64,000 bases of DNA from the NCBI GenBank assembly GCA_963170185.1, contig CAUJGS010000051.1:19754-83753 (forward strand), written 5' to 3'. Every line of letters starts with the position of its first letter. Position 1 is the stretch's first letter. Position numbers and translations under genes: made by a program. The notes under the pieces are model-generated. The model saw only the letters and a program-made list of their open reading frames with translations, made no database searches and was not told the origin of the DNA. Positions 50,920 to 60,339 of the stretch are shown here, piece after piece. This DNA comes from Bdellovibrionota bacterium (GTDB lineage: Bacteria; Bdellovibrionota; Bdellovibrionia; Bdellovibrionales; JAMPXM01).

Positions 50920-53900
50920 TTAAAATGGAAGTCCTCGTTTTTTGAGTTCTTCTTTGAGTTTGTCGACAGCTTCGTTTTTCTTTTGATCGATAACTTTTTC
51001 CGCTTCGGATTTCAGGCGAGTTTTTGCCTTGTCGGCTTCGTGATTGACGGTTTTTTGCACCATCGCGCTGATAGTCGACTCCGCAATTTCGAGACTTGGT
51101 GATTTTAGCGAGCCGCCAACTTTGATCGGGACAACGAGGCGGCCCTGAGGGTCGGAGTTTGCCTCTTTAAAACTGCCGCCGATGGCCGTGTCCGCTAGGA
51201 AAGCTGTGCCGATGAGTTCGGTCGTGAAGTCTTTCTGAATCCACCCGGCGAGATGAATGGCGTTTTTTTCTGGCGAGGTCATCTTGAGGTCTTTAAGAGT
51301 CATGCGACTTTTGCCATAGGTATAGCCAGCCGTCATATCAAACGAAGCGCCTTTGGTGGAGACAGTCGGTTGTACTTTTAGGAGCTTCGCGATTTGCGGA
51401 TTTTCGACGATCTTCTTGTTGACCAGATCGTCGAGCTTCACGCTAGAGAGGAAACCATTTTTAACGGCAATTGTCCCCGATGCTGTCGTCGTGTCGACGA
51501 TGCTTTCGTTGGAAAATGGAAGTAAGGCGGCGTCGAATTTTCCGGCCGAGATTCCGCCGACCAAGGTTTTAAATCCGGGGTCGAAGTATTCGCCTAGGCT
51601 TGAGAGATTGAGCCCGGAAAAGAGTCCGCTGACTTGCGCTTTGAGATCTTTTGCGGGGAGCGTACTAAGTTTGGCAACACGGATGGCTTTGATATCGATA
51701 CTGCCGCCGAACCCTTGAGCGACTTTTGCGACGCCTGTTAGTTCGCCCTTGGTGAGACTCATCACACTTTGCACGGACTTCATTTCGCCAGACTTGTGCT
51801 TGAGAGTTGCGATCTGCGTATCCAGTGTGATTTGCGAGTTGGTTACGACAGGCCATCGCAAGAATGGAAAGTCAGGGGGCGGAGCGGGTTGTGCCGTGCC
51901 ACTGGCTGTCGTTGTTTGGGTCGGTTTACTTTCGAGATACACCATCTGTGGGGTGCGTAAGACAGTTTTGCCATTTAGCACGAGAGGGGACTTCTCGATG
52001 CCCAGTTTGCTAGAGAACGAGCCTTTAACCTTGTACGAGTTGTAGAGCGAACCTGTTGGGACTTTGGCGCGCACCGATCGCAACACTGGAGCGATTTCGT
52101 AGAGCTGACTCAGAGCGAGCTGAGATTCGATATTCTGATCGAGGCGGAATTCGGGCTCGGCCTCGCTGCCGCCAATGGTGACAAGGCCTTTGGCGGAAAG
52201 CGAGCTAATGTCTGTTTTAATATCGAAACGATCGAGTTTAAGCCTCGTTCCATCCGATGCCGCGTCGAAACGCACATTCAAGTCGCGACCGGCCTTCTTG
52301 GCGAGGAGGTCATCCCATTCGACAGCGACTTCTTTGAGATCGAAAAAGCCGTTGGCCCTTCGGATATTCCAACGTTTAGGAGAGAAGTTCCCGACGGCTT
52401 GTACTTGACCTTGAATGAGGCCGCTGGCGGTCCGTTTTAACGGTGACGTATTGTCGGATTGTTTGGTCGCGAAGTTCAAGCCAAGTGGAAAGGAGAAATC
52501 GCGGACATCTAGGGTATCAAGATCGAGCTTGAACTCGTTTTTTGCCTTCTCCGGGTCCATTAGCGGAGCTTCAAGCCGCGCTAGGACGGAAATCGATCCG
52601 TTGGTTTGGGAGAGCTGCTGAGTGGTGATCGGACTTCCTTCGATTTTGCTGATCACGGGAAGGATAAGAGGCCATCCTCGAACATCAGGTAGAGTTGCCT
52701 TGAGTTCTAGTTTGGAAGCTCGCTGTTTGTTGATCGATAGCTGGCCTTTCATGCTTAAGAGAAAGTTCGCAAGGCGGAATTCCAGGCTAGAGAGTTCCGC
52801 ATTTTCGCCGGCGGCTGTGAGTTGGGTGTTGAGGCCAAGCATGACGTTGGCTTGCTTGTTGAGCAGTCCATCGACAAGGACTTCGGCGGCGGTGAGGTCG
52901 GTTCTGATGGTGGCTAGCTGTAGGTCGATCGACTCGGGTTTGTTTTGTGCAAGATCGTAGAGAATGGAAAATGGAATATCGAGGTCGACGTCGACGGGGC
53001 CTTTTAATGAGAAAGGACGGGGCGTTTCGCGTACAATCGCAAACGGGAACTGGCCACGCTTGAGTTTCAACTGTCCACTTGCTCGAATTTGTTTTTTTAA
53101 GGAGCCGGTTAGGTTGACTGCGAAATCGGCCTCTCCTCGGAGGCGTCCTGACAAGCCAAGGGCTTTGCTCTCTTCGGGCTCAAGAGGAATCACGCCGAGA
53201 TCAGCCGAGAAACCGGAGGACTTAAATTCCAGATCTTGGCTTGGCCACTGAAACTTACCGGAGCTTTTTAAGTTCAGGCCAAGAGTGGAAATCAACATCT
53301 CTTGAATGTCGACGGGAGCGAGAATGTCTTGGCCTTCAAACTTCGGTCTTGCTGTGAGTTTCCATTCGGTTCGAATCGGGAGTTCCCCACGGTCGCTGAG
53401 TTTGAACTTCAGCGCGACTTGGCCACTGGAACGCGCGATAAACTCGCTCGGTTTTGCCGAAGGCTCAAGTTCCATGCGCGTAATGCCGGTGATCTCTCGA
53501 ATCGCGAGAGGTTGCGAGCCGGCCTCGCCAAGACTCATCTCGAGTGTGGCGTCGCGAAGGTCGAGTTCAAGATTGATGGGAAATGGGAGCTCGGGAGTGC
53601 TTGCGATCGCAGAATGCGGCGGTGGAGTGGAAGGTTGTGTCTCGGACGATTTGCCGACGTTGATCACGAGTCCCTCAAGTTTAACGTTCAGGGCTAGAGG
53701 AGATCTCGCGTGCCAAAGCTGGTAGAGGCCTAGCAGACTGTTCGGGGTGCTGATGAGCGCCTTTTCCGCGCGAATCGTTGGCGAGTTGGGTGATGTCTTT
53801 AGAACTAAGCCGCCGACCTCGACAGAGAACGGTCCAAGTGGTCTTGTAATGAGCGAGTTGATGGCCAAGGCCTCGACGCCGAATTTCTTTGGGCCTTGCT

Positions 53901-54036
53901 CGCGAATGAACTCGAGCGCCAATCGATCGCGGACGGTGTAGATACCGATGATCGCCAAGACAACGAGGATTGATAGAAAAAAGAGAAAGAAAGTGAGCGC
54001 TCCAAAGAAGCTCCCGCCGTTTCTTTTTTTACTCAT
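50920..54036 (-). CDS. AsmA-family envelope protein
   Basis: A 1038-residue protein with one N-terminal membrane span (about 13-32) and a very long periplasmic part of repeated beta strands; AsmA-like proteins are thought to form bridges that move lipids to the outer membrane. The N-terminal RLALEFIREQ region and later GLNLSSLGEYFDPGFKTLVGGISAGKFD (nt about 51530-51615) fit the AsmA C-terminal domain. It overlaps the threonine aldolase gene by four bases. The role is assigned by family. Confidence 0.85.
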   Translation of the reverse strand: MSKKRNGGSFFGALTFFLFFLSILVVLAIIGIYTVRDRLALEFIREQGPKKFGVEALAINSLITRPLGPFSVEVGGLVLKTSPNSPTIRAEKALISTPNSLLGLYQLWHARSPLALNVKLEGLVINVGKSSETQPSTPPPHSAIASTPELPFPINLELDLRDATLEMSLGEAGSQPLAIREITGITRMELEPSAKPSEFIARSSGQVALKFKLSDRGELPIRTEWKLTARPKFEGQDILAPVDIQEMLISTLGLNLKSSGKFQWPSQDLEFKSSGFSADLGVIPLEPEESKALGLSGRLRGEADFAVNLTGSLKKQIRASGQLKLKRGQFPFAIVRETPRPFSLKGPVDVDLDIPFSILYDLAQNKPESIDLQLATIRTDLTAAEVLVDGLLNKQANVMLGLNTQLTAAGENAELSSLEFRLANFLLSMKGQLSINKQRASKLELKATLPDVRGWPLILPVISKIEGSPITTQQLSQTNGSISVLARLEAPLMDPEKAKNEFKLDLDTLDVRDFSFPLGLNFATKQSDNTSPLKRTASGLIQGQVQAVGNFSPKRWNIRRANGFFDLKEVAVEWDDLLAKKAGRDLNVRFDAASDGTRLKLDRFDIKTDISSLSAKGLVTIGGSEAEPEFRLDQNIESQLALSQLYEIAPVLRSVRAKVPTGSLYNSYKVKGSFSSKLGIEKSPLVLNGKTVLRTPQMVYLESKPTQTTTASGTAQPAPPPDFPFLRWPVVTNSQITLDTQIATLKHKSGEMKSVQSVMSLTKGELTGVAKVAQGFGGSIDIKAIRVAKLSTLPAKDLKAQVSGLFSGLNLSSLGEYFDPGFKTLVGGISAGKFDAALLPFSNESIVDTTTASGTIAVKNGFLSSVKLDDLVNKKIVENPQIAKLLKVQPTVSTKGASFDMTAGYTYGKSRMTLKDLKMTSPEKNAIHLAGWIQKDFTTELIGTAFLADTAIGGSFKEANSDPQGRLVVPIKVGGSLKSPSLEIAESTISAMVQKTVNHEADKAKTRLKSEAEKVIDQKKNEAVDKLKEELKKRGLPF

Positions 54037-55094
54037 GCCGGCCTCCCTGCCTGTTTGGCTCTTAGGATCACGCGCTCGATGTCCGAGTCTTTCGTGCTCC
54101 AGGAGGTCATCAAACGTGCCTCTCTTGTGTGTTCATCCCAGATGTAGAAAAAAGCCTCATCCTTGAGTGCTTTCTCCAGCTGTTCACCGAAGATCGCAAA
54201 AACGGCATTGCTCTGGGTTTCTTGTGTGAATTGAATCGGCGCTCCGAGTTTGGCGGCTTCTTCGAGTCCGTCTCGGAGTTTTTTCGCCATTTTAAGGCTG
54301 TGTTGCGAAAGCTCCTGCCAGAAACGGTTTTCTAAAAAACATTGAAATTGAGCAGAGAGAAAACGTGTTTTGCTGGGAAGTTGCATCAGTTGTTTGCGAA
54401 AGTAGGGAAAGTTTTTTGCTCGCTCACGGGCTCGTGAACTTAGGAACAAGACGGCTTCACCAAAAAGAAGTCCGTTTTTTGTGCCACCGAAAGAAACCGC
54501 GTCGGCTCCGAGGCATGCTTGTTTAAGCCCGCCGAGTTGGGCTGCTGCGTGAACCAATCGTGCGCCGTCGACGTGGAGCCAGAGCCCATGCCGATCGCAA
54601 AAAGCGCGGAGCGTGGCGAGTTCGGAGGATGAATAAAGGGTTCCGAGCTCAGTTGGCTGCGTGATTGAGACAAGACGTGGCTGTGCAAAGTGCTGATCGC
54701 CTCGGCGGATCAACAGAGGTTGGATCATTTCGGGTGTGAGCTTGGCGTCGGGTGATGCGACGGTGATGAGTTTACATCCGAGCAGGCTTTCCGGTGCGGC
54801 ACATTCGTCGACGGCAATGTGCGCGTGTTGCGAACAGATAACGGCCTCATGGCGCTCGATGAGGGTGCCGATGGCGAGCACGTTCGCAGCTGTTCCGTTG
54901 AAACAAAAAAAGACCGAACTTAGACCAAACTCGGTTTGAAAGAGCTTATCGGCTTCACGCGTGACAAGATCGGTGCCGTAGCTCGGCGCAAATCCAAAGT
55001 TGACGTCGCTAATCGCTTGAAGAATCCGGGGATGGACTGCGGAGTGATTGTCACTCCCCAGGCCAAACGGAAAATCCGTTTCAGTCCACTGCAT
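54033..55094 (-). CDS. Low-specificity L-threonine aldolase (PLP beta-eliminating lyase family)
   Basis: A 353-residue PLP enzyme that cleaves L-threonine or related beta-hydroxy amino acids to glycine and an aldehyde. FGSDNHS-like start, HVDGARLVHAAAQL (about 177-190) and SFGGTKNGLL with the PLP Lys (about 205-214) are the family motifs. The fold I threonine aldolases differ in few residues from other lyases, so the precise substrate is uncertain. It overlaps the AsmA gene by four bases and follows the arginase-type gene by two. Confidence 0.85.
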   Translation of the reverse strand: MQWTETDFPFGLGSDNHSAVHPRILQAISDVNFGFAPSYGTDLVTREADKLFQTEFGLSSVFFCFNGTAANVLAIGTLIERHEAVICSQHAHIAVDECAAPESLLGCKLITVASPDAKLTPEMIQPLLIRRGDQHFAQPRLVSITQPTELGTLYSSSELATLRAFCDRHGLWLHVDGARLVHAAAQLGGLKQACLGADAVSFGGTKNGLLFGEAVLFLSSRARERAKNFPYFRKQLMQLPSKTRFLSAQFQCFLENRFWQELSQHSLKMAKKLRDGLEEAAKLGAPIQFTQETQSNAVFAIFGEQLEKALKDEAFFYIWDEHTREARLMTSWSTKDSDIERVILRAKQAGRPA

Positions 55095-55096
55095 GT

Positions 55097-56083
55097 TTAC
55101 AATTGAAACATAAAACGATGCGCAATCAAAGCGGCCAAACGCGATGTGCGATCATCTACGTCAAATTTTGGCGAAACCTCATATATGCCGACGCCGCGGA
55201 CGTCGAGTCGACGCATACACCACGAGAAAGCGTCAAAAAAGTCATCAGCAGAGAAGCCAGTTGGCCACACCTGGCTTGCGCCGGGTGCGATCGACGAGGA
55301 GAACCCGTCGATATCGATGGAAAGAAATGTTGGACGGGCGCGAAGCGCCGATTCTCCAAGGAATCGATGCAGCACTTGCGTGAGAGATTCGCCGGCGGCT
55401 AGGCGATCTTCTTGAAAGGAAGCCAAGACGCCGCGTTCATGTGCCCAGGCGAGATGGGCGGCGGAGTTGCACTGCGATTGTAAGCCAAGCTCGAGAAAGT
55501 CGATTTCAGGAAACGCCGTGAGGAGGCGGTGAAAGGGTGTTCCGCTATGGAAGCCTTTGTCGGGCGGTCTGACATCGAGATGGGCGTCAAAGTTGATGAC
55601 AAGAGGCCTTACACCGGGTCGGCAAGACTCACAAAACGCAGCCGCGTCTGGAAAGCCGTAATCATGACCGCCACCTAATGTGAGAGTCTTAAAGCCATTC
55701 TTGAGGAGTTTAAGAACGGCTTCGCGAGCGGTCTCGTGGCGTGAGGCGAGCTCAGCAGGAGAAGTCTTGCTTGAACAGTCGAGATCGCCGAAGTCGCAAA
55801 GCTCGAGTTTCTGACTTTCAGCATGTGTCGCCAAAATCGCCGGTGGCGTCATTTTGTAGAGATACTGCCGAATGCGAGCCGGGGCCTCCTTGGCTCCTGG
55901 GCGTCCGCCGTTGAGGGCGATCCCGTCGTCGTCTGGATATCCCAAGATCGCAAGCTTTGTGCTGCCGGCGGTGGGAGCACCGAGTTTGGAGAGTGTCGCC
56001 GGTTTGACGAGTTCTCCGAGGCGTGGGTCGTTTTTATCGCCACGTCCAAAAAACAAACTGTCGGACGTAGGAACAAACGTCAT
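55097..56083 (-). CDS. Formimidoylglutamase-like arginase-family hydrolase
   Basis: A 328-residue enzyme of the arginase/agmatinase family. The manganese ligands lie in GGGHDYG (about 137-143), FDAHLDVR (about 164-171) and SIDIDGF (about 252-258), in the usual order. The start FFGRGDKNDPRLGE resembles HutG, formimidoylglutamase of histidine breakdown, which releases formamide from N-formimidoyl-Glu. No other hut gene is in the window, so arginase or agmatinase activity is the alternative. It overlaps the secreted-protein gene by four bases. Confidence 0.75.
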   Translation of the reverse strand: MTFVPTSDSLFFGRGDKNDPRLGELVKPATLSKLGAPTAGSTKLAILGYPDDDGIALNGGRPGAKEAPARIRQYLYKMTPPAILATHAESQKLELCDFGDLDCSSKTSPAELASRHETAREAVLKLLKNGFKTLTLGGGHDYGFPDAAAFCESCRPGVRPLVINFDAHLDVRPPDKGFHSGTPFHRLLTAFPEIDFLELGLQSQCNSAAHLAWAHERGVLASFQEDRLAAGESLTQVLHRFLGESALRARPTFLSIDIDGFSSSIAPGASQVWPTGFSADDFFDAFSWCMRRLDVRGVGIYEVSPKFDVDDRTSRLAALIAHRFMFQL

Positions 56084-56790
56084 TTCGTGGTCTCAAGCTG
56101 CGTGAGCGAGTGAGATTCGACGGTTTTCCCAGTCGTCGGATCAAACACATCGAGCTGCACCGCTGAGGGTGACGTGAGCTCAATACGTCCGGCGAAGACG
56201 GGTTGAGCTTTGCCGTTTGCCGTGAGCGAACTATTGATGGTTTCCACCATCAATAGTGAAAAGCTACCGCGAGCTTCGGGTGCCAGCGTGTAGTTGAGCA
56301 CCTTGAGTTTGCGTAAGTGCAGAGTCGCGGAGCGCACCGCATTTGCGGAAGGGCGATAGAGTTCGAGGCGATTATAGTCTTGAAAGCGGAAAATATCCCA
56401 GGCCGCGTTTCGCCAAGTTCCCAAAAGCTTTTGTAAGCCGACGGATTCGATCCCACTGACAGCAAGAGTGTCCATGCGGCCATCGTAGTCCATGTCCAAG
56501 TACTGACCCGTGATGACGACGTAGTCGCCATTGCTGAGACTTGAAAGAGCCGAGCGAATCGCGATTGAGGTGTGCAGCGGATAAGACGCGTTGGCAAGTC
56601 CGCCAGCCTCTAGCGGACGAATGCGGACTTCAGAGACCCAGTTGTGTGGCGCTGTCAGGCTCAAGGAAAGAGAGAGAGGTGAAGGTATGTTGCCGTGTTC
56701 GATCAGGCCCTGAATCGAGCGGGCCTCAGCGGCCGCTGTGACAAACAGTCCAGATATGAGTCCAAAAAAAATGGAGATCGCGATTCTCAT
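56080..56790 (-). CDS. Exported protein, first gene of the minus-strand operon
   Basis: A 236-residue protein with a signal peptide (cleavage after AEA, about residue 22) and a mature part of mixed structure; YVVITGQYLDMDYDGRMDTLAVSG suggests a small calcium-binding or beta segment. No family is recognised. ATG 56790 is selected because a normal signal peptide follows, though its ribosome site is weak. It heads the run secreted protein, formimidoylglutamase-like, threonine aldolase, AsmA, TDO. Confidence 0.65.
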   Translation of the reverse strand: MRIAISIFFGLISGLFVTAAAEARSIQGLIEHGNIPSPLSLSLSLTAPHNWVSEVRIRPLEAGGLANASYPLHTSIAIRSALSSLSNGDYVVITGQYLDMDYDGRMDTLAVSGIESVGLQKLLGTWRNAAWDIFRFQDYNRLELYRPSANAVRSATLHLRKLKVLNYTLAPEARGSFSLLMVETINSSLTANGKAQPVFAGRIELTSPSAVQLDVFDPTTGKTVESHSLTQLETTK

Positions 56791-56910
56791 ATTCACTTCA
56801 AGACCCCTCTTAAGTGGCGAGACGGACCGCGGAGTCTTAGCGAGGGAGAGGGGGAGCGTCAAACCTCGAATCTCCTACGCGCAAGGCGTCGAATTTCGTA
56901 TGCTGGAGAA

Positions 56911-57831
56911 GTGAGCAATGAGCTTGAGATTCTTCGGGAATTCCCATTTTCTAGCCGACAAAACTGGTCGCAGGTTTTGCGGGAATGGCATTTTGACGGA
57001 CCGCAACTACGATTGGATTGGCTGGTGCACTTCGGTGGACCGCTAAGAGCCCGACTGGAAGAGGTCATTTCAGAGAACTCAGAGCTTCGCATGACGATCG
57101 CAATGCGGCCTGATCCTGTGGCCGAGTTTGAGATCCGACATTGGCTGGAGAGTTTTAATCGACGCGTCTTCGGCGGCAGGCCCAGCACGATTTATATCAG
57201 CTCGGAAAGCTCGAGTGACTGGTTTCAGCAGTGGAACATAAGCCTTCGTGATGTCGCTATAGTTGTGCGTGATACGAATCACCATGAGAAGAGCGTTCCG
57301 CTAGAGGCGTTTTTAAGAAAAGTTCTTACTGCGGATGGAAAGCTTGGCGACGAAGACACAGCGCTCGCTATTTTTCGCCGGATTTGGCGTGAACAAGGCC
57401 ATCGCGAGACGCCCTGGATGGCACTTCGGCACTGGCTTCGTGAGCCAGAGGCGAAGCCTTATTCGATTTTTCCTGTTCAGCGCGAAATCGAGCGTTTGAT
57501 TTCTTATCTGAGCCCGCAAGACGAGATCGCGGAATTGGAGTCGCTTGCGAATGGTCAGGTGATGATCAATCCGACGCTTGAGATTTTGACCAAGCCACAG
57601 GATCGCTTGGCGCCGCTATGTGCGATCGCGAGGTTTCGGGGCAGTCTTGTCGAGCGCGATCTCGGTTTGGCGGAAGCTGCCTTGATCGAGGCGATACGTG
57701 AGGAGTTTCGTGCCGACGTGCAAACCGCGATGAATACAGCAAGTCGTGAGGCTCGCGTATCGGGTGAAGAAATCTCTCGGGCCCTTCAGCGTCTCAAGCT
57801 GGAGGGGTTTGTGCTTTCTTCGGTGGATTAA
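56911..57831 (+). CDS. Uncharacterised soluble protein of 306 residues
   Basis: The start is GTG 56911, preceded by GGAG at 56904; a longer frame from 56695 lies antisense to the neighbouring gene and looks non-coding. The protein is helical and acidic/basic without signal or spans, with several Trp (FSSRQNWSQVLREWHFDG). No family is recognised. It ends two bases before the convergent queG gene. Confidence 0.6.
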   Translation: MSNELEILREFPFSSRQNWSQVLREWHFDGPQLRLDWLVHFGGPLRARLEEVISENSELRMTIAMRPDPVAEFEIRHWLESFNRRVFGGRPSTIYISSESSSDWFQQWNISLRDVAIVVRDTNHHEKSVPLEAFLRKVLTADGKLGDEDTALAIFRRIWREQGHRETPWMALRHWLREPEAKPYSIFPVQREIERLISYLSPQDEIAELESLANGQVMINPTLEILTKPQDRLAPLCAIARFRGSLVERDLGLAEAALIEAIREEFRADVQTAMNTASREARVSGEEISRALQRLKLEGFVLSSVD

Positions 57832-57833
57832 GC

Positions 57834-58949
57834 TTAAGCCTGTTTGAATCCGTCTTGAGAGTCTTTCAGGATTTCTTTTGCCAATGTTCCCAGTTTAGGG
57901 TCGCCCAAGAGGGCTGAGACTTCGTTCGTGAGTTCGTGGAGTTTGAGATTGCCCACGACGTAGAGGGCGTTTCGCTTAAGTCCTGATCCGCGAGCGCGCT
58001 TCAGTGGCGAGAGCGTGAACCGTCTTTCGAGTTCACGATTGGACAAAGTCAGAATCTCTCGAAGTTCGTCGACAAGTGCCGTTCGTGCAGCGGGATCTCG
58101 AGGAAGAACGGCTTGCGCTTGTGCCTGCATTTCGTCTCGTCCGAAAACCTTGCCGTTCCATGGACAGACCGTTTGACAGAGATCGCAGCCGAAAAACCAG
58201 TCGCCGAACTTGCTTCGAAGTTCGCGTGGGGCAACGGACTTCGATTCGATTGTCCAATACGAAATGCAGAGACGGGGATCAAGTTTGCGCGGTTCTAACA
58301 GGGCACCCGTCGGGCAGACGTCCAGGCAGCGCGTGCAGGTGCCGCAGTGATCCCGACTCTGTATTGTCGCGGTTCTCGTCTCGTCGGCGAGTTCGAGAGA
58401 AGTAAGGATTTCCGCTATGAAGAAAAGGCTTCCGCGGTCGCGGTCGATCAAGCAGGTGTTTTTTCCGATCCACCCGAGGCCTGCTCGATAGGCGAGGTCG
58501 CGTTCTAACACGGGTTCGGCGTCAAGCCCGAGTCGAAAGCTTGCTTCGGGATATTGCGTGTTGAGTTCTTGGAGAATCGGAGCGAGTCTGCGGCGGATTT
58601 CGTGGTGATAGTCTTCTTGATTTTCGGTGTACGTCGCGTACAGCGCGACACGTTTGCCTGCGTGAGGCGTGATGTTTTCTTTTGTTACATAATGGAACGT
58701 GAGCACGATCGCCGAATGAGCAAACGAAATCCATTGGCGAGGATCGGCTTTTTGGTCGCGGTGGCGGGCGAGGTATTCGAGTTCGCCGTGCATCCCTTCC
58801 TTAAGGAAGGCGTCGTAGAAGTCAATGGAGAGCGGACGGTCTAGGCGCGCAAAGCCAACTTGAACATCTGGTAGATGTCGTTCGATGAGGGACTTTGCTT
58901 CGGTACAGTTCAGGAGATTTTTGATAGACACAGGCCTCGTTCTCACCAT
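57834..58949 (-). CDS. queG: Epoxyqueuosine reductase (QueG)
   Basis: A 371-residue cobalamin and iron-sulphur enzyme performing the last step of queuosine synthesis in tRNA. Two 4Fe-4S clusters are clear: CGTCTRCLDVCPTGAL (about 200-215) and GCDLCQTVCPWN (about 258-269). The start is uncertain among ATG 58949, GTG 58946 and GTG 58931; the last has an AACGAGG site. It faces a divergent tRNA-maturation gene (58993). Confidence 0.93.
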   Translation of the reverse strand: MVRTRPVSIKNLLNCTEAKSLIERHLPDVQVGFARLDRPLSIDFYDAFLKEGMHGELEYLARHRDQKADPRQWISFAHSAIVLTFHYVTKENITPHAGKRVALYATYTENQEDYHHEIRRRLAPILQELNTQYPEASFRLGLDAEPVLERDLAYRAGLGWIGKNTCLIDRDRGSLFFIAEILTSLELADETRTATIQSRDHCGTCTRCLDVCPTGALLEPRKLDPRLCISYWTIESKSVAPRELRSKFGDWFFGCDLCQTVCPWNGKVFGRDEMQAQAQAVLPRDPAARTALVDELREILTLSNRELERRFTLSPLKRARGSGLKRNALYVVGNLKLHELTNEVSALLGDPKLGTLAKEILKDSQDGFKQA

Positions 58950-58992
58950 ACCGTAATTTGTAGGGGCTAAGAAGCGAAAGGGAAAACCTGTC

Positions 58993-60339
58993 GTGAAATC
59001 ACTCGTCTCGCCCCAGTTTCTACAGCATATCCATGCTCATCCCCAGTGGGCGTTTGCACAAAAAATCTGTGACACCCTGACGGACAAAGGCTTTGAGGCC
59101 GTTTTGGCCGGTGGCTGCGTGCGCGATGCGATTATGGATCGGGTCGCGAAAGATCTGGATATCGCGACGGATGCGACTCCTGATCAGGTTGAATCACTCT
59201 TTCAGGCATGGAATCCGGTATTGGTGGGAAAGGCCTTTGGCGTGATCGTACTGCCGACGGCGGCAGGGCCAATTGAGATCGCGACATTTCGTAAAGATGG
59301 CGAGTATCTTGACGGTCGTCGCCCGAGTTCCGTGGAGTTTTCGAGTTTGGAAGAAGATGCGATTCGGCGCGACTTCACGGTGAACGCTCTTTTTTATCGG
59401 CCCAAGACTCTTGAGGTTCTCGATTTCGTCAATGGTCAGGAGGATATCCGGTCTGGAACCCTGCGCGCTGTCGGCGAACCGCAAAAAAGATTTCAAGAAG
59501 ACGAACTTCGCATCCTACGCGCGATCCGGTTTTCCGGGCAGCTTGGGTTTCGCATCGAGCCGGCAACGTTTGCCGCGATAACGGAAATGGCGACGGAGAT
59601 TTCCAAACGCCCTCTTGAGCGTCGGGGCGAATGGGTTTCGCGGGAACGTGTTCGGGATGAGGTCGACAAGATGCTCATGGTGAAAAACCCGAAGCTGGCC
59701 TTCGACAATCTCAATCATGCGGGATTGGGAGAGTTGGTTTTCGAAAATTGGGCGAGTGCGATTTTGCCGGTGCGCGACCATGTGTTTCAGCCGGTCACGC
59801 TTGAGGCACGGCGATTGGCGTTGTTTTACCGCTTGCTTCAGCGTTTTAGCATCGAGCAAGTGCAAGAGAAGCTTTCCAACTGGAAGTATGGCCGTCCGTT
59901 TATCGATACGGCGGTCTGGTTCATGCGCTACGAAAAAGAACTGCGAACATCGGCGCCGGACCCGGCAAAAGATTTGGTTTCACGCGAGACGATTGTTCAG
60001 GAGTTTCGTGAAAAATTTGAAGCCGATCGACGCGCAAAGGAAAGTAAACGCGATGAGTGCCGACACTTTACCGCTATCGAGCGCGATTGGATGACGGCTT
60101 TGGAACATTGGACGGACGGGCGTGCGCCAGTCGCTTTAGAAGTTTTAGATGCGATCTATGATCCCGACACGCGAAGAGCTGGCGCGCTTAAGCGGCGAGG
60201 GCTCTTGCTTGGTAAGGAAGACGAAGTTCGCGCTCGAGCACATGACTTGGAAGGTTTAGAACTTCAAGGCCCTAACCTGGGTCGCGAACTTCGACGTCTC
60301 ACGCGTGAGATCTTGCTTAAGGCTGCTCGCTCGTCGTGA
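58993..60339 (+). CDS. CCA-adding / poly(A) polymerase family nucleotidyltransferase
   Basis: A 448-residue class II nucleotidyltransferase. VLAGGCVRDAIMDRVAKDLDIATDA (nt 59100-59175) holds the GGxVRD motif and the two catalytic Asp (KDLDI); RRDFTVNALFY and RFVEDELRILRAIRF follow. It either adds CCA to tRNA or polyadenylates RNA; these cannot be separated by eye. The start is GTG 58993. It diverges from queG, also tRNA-related. Confidence 0.9.
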   Translation: MKSLVSPQFLQHIHAHPQWAFAQKICDTLTDKGFEAVLAGGCVRDAIMDRVAKDLDIATDATPDQVESLFQAWNPVLVGKAFGVIVLPTAAGPIEIATFRKDGEYLDGRRPSSVEFSSLEEDAIRRDFTVNALFYRPKTLEVLDFVNGQEDIRSGTLRAVGEPQKRFQEDELRILRAIRFSGQLGFRIEPATFAAITEMATEISKRPLERRGEWVSRERVRDEVDKMLMVKNPKLAFDNLNHAGLGELVFENWASAILPVRDHVFQPVTLEARRLALFYRLLQRFSIEQVQEKLSNWKYGRPFIDTAVWFMRYEKELRTSAPDPAKDLVSRETIVQEFREKFEADRRAKESKRDECRHFTAIERDWMTALEHWTDGRAPVALEVLDAIYDPDTRRAGALKRRGLLLGKEDEVRARAHDLEGLELQGPNLGRELRRLTREILLKAARSS

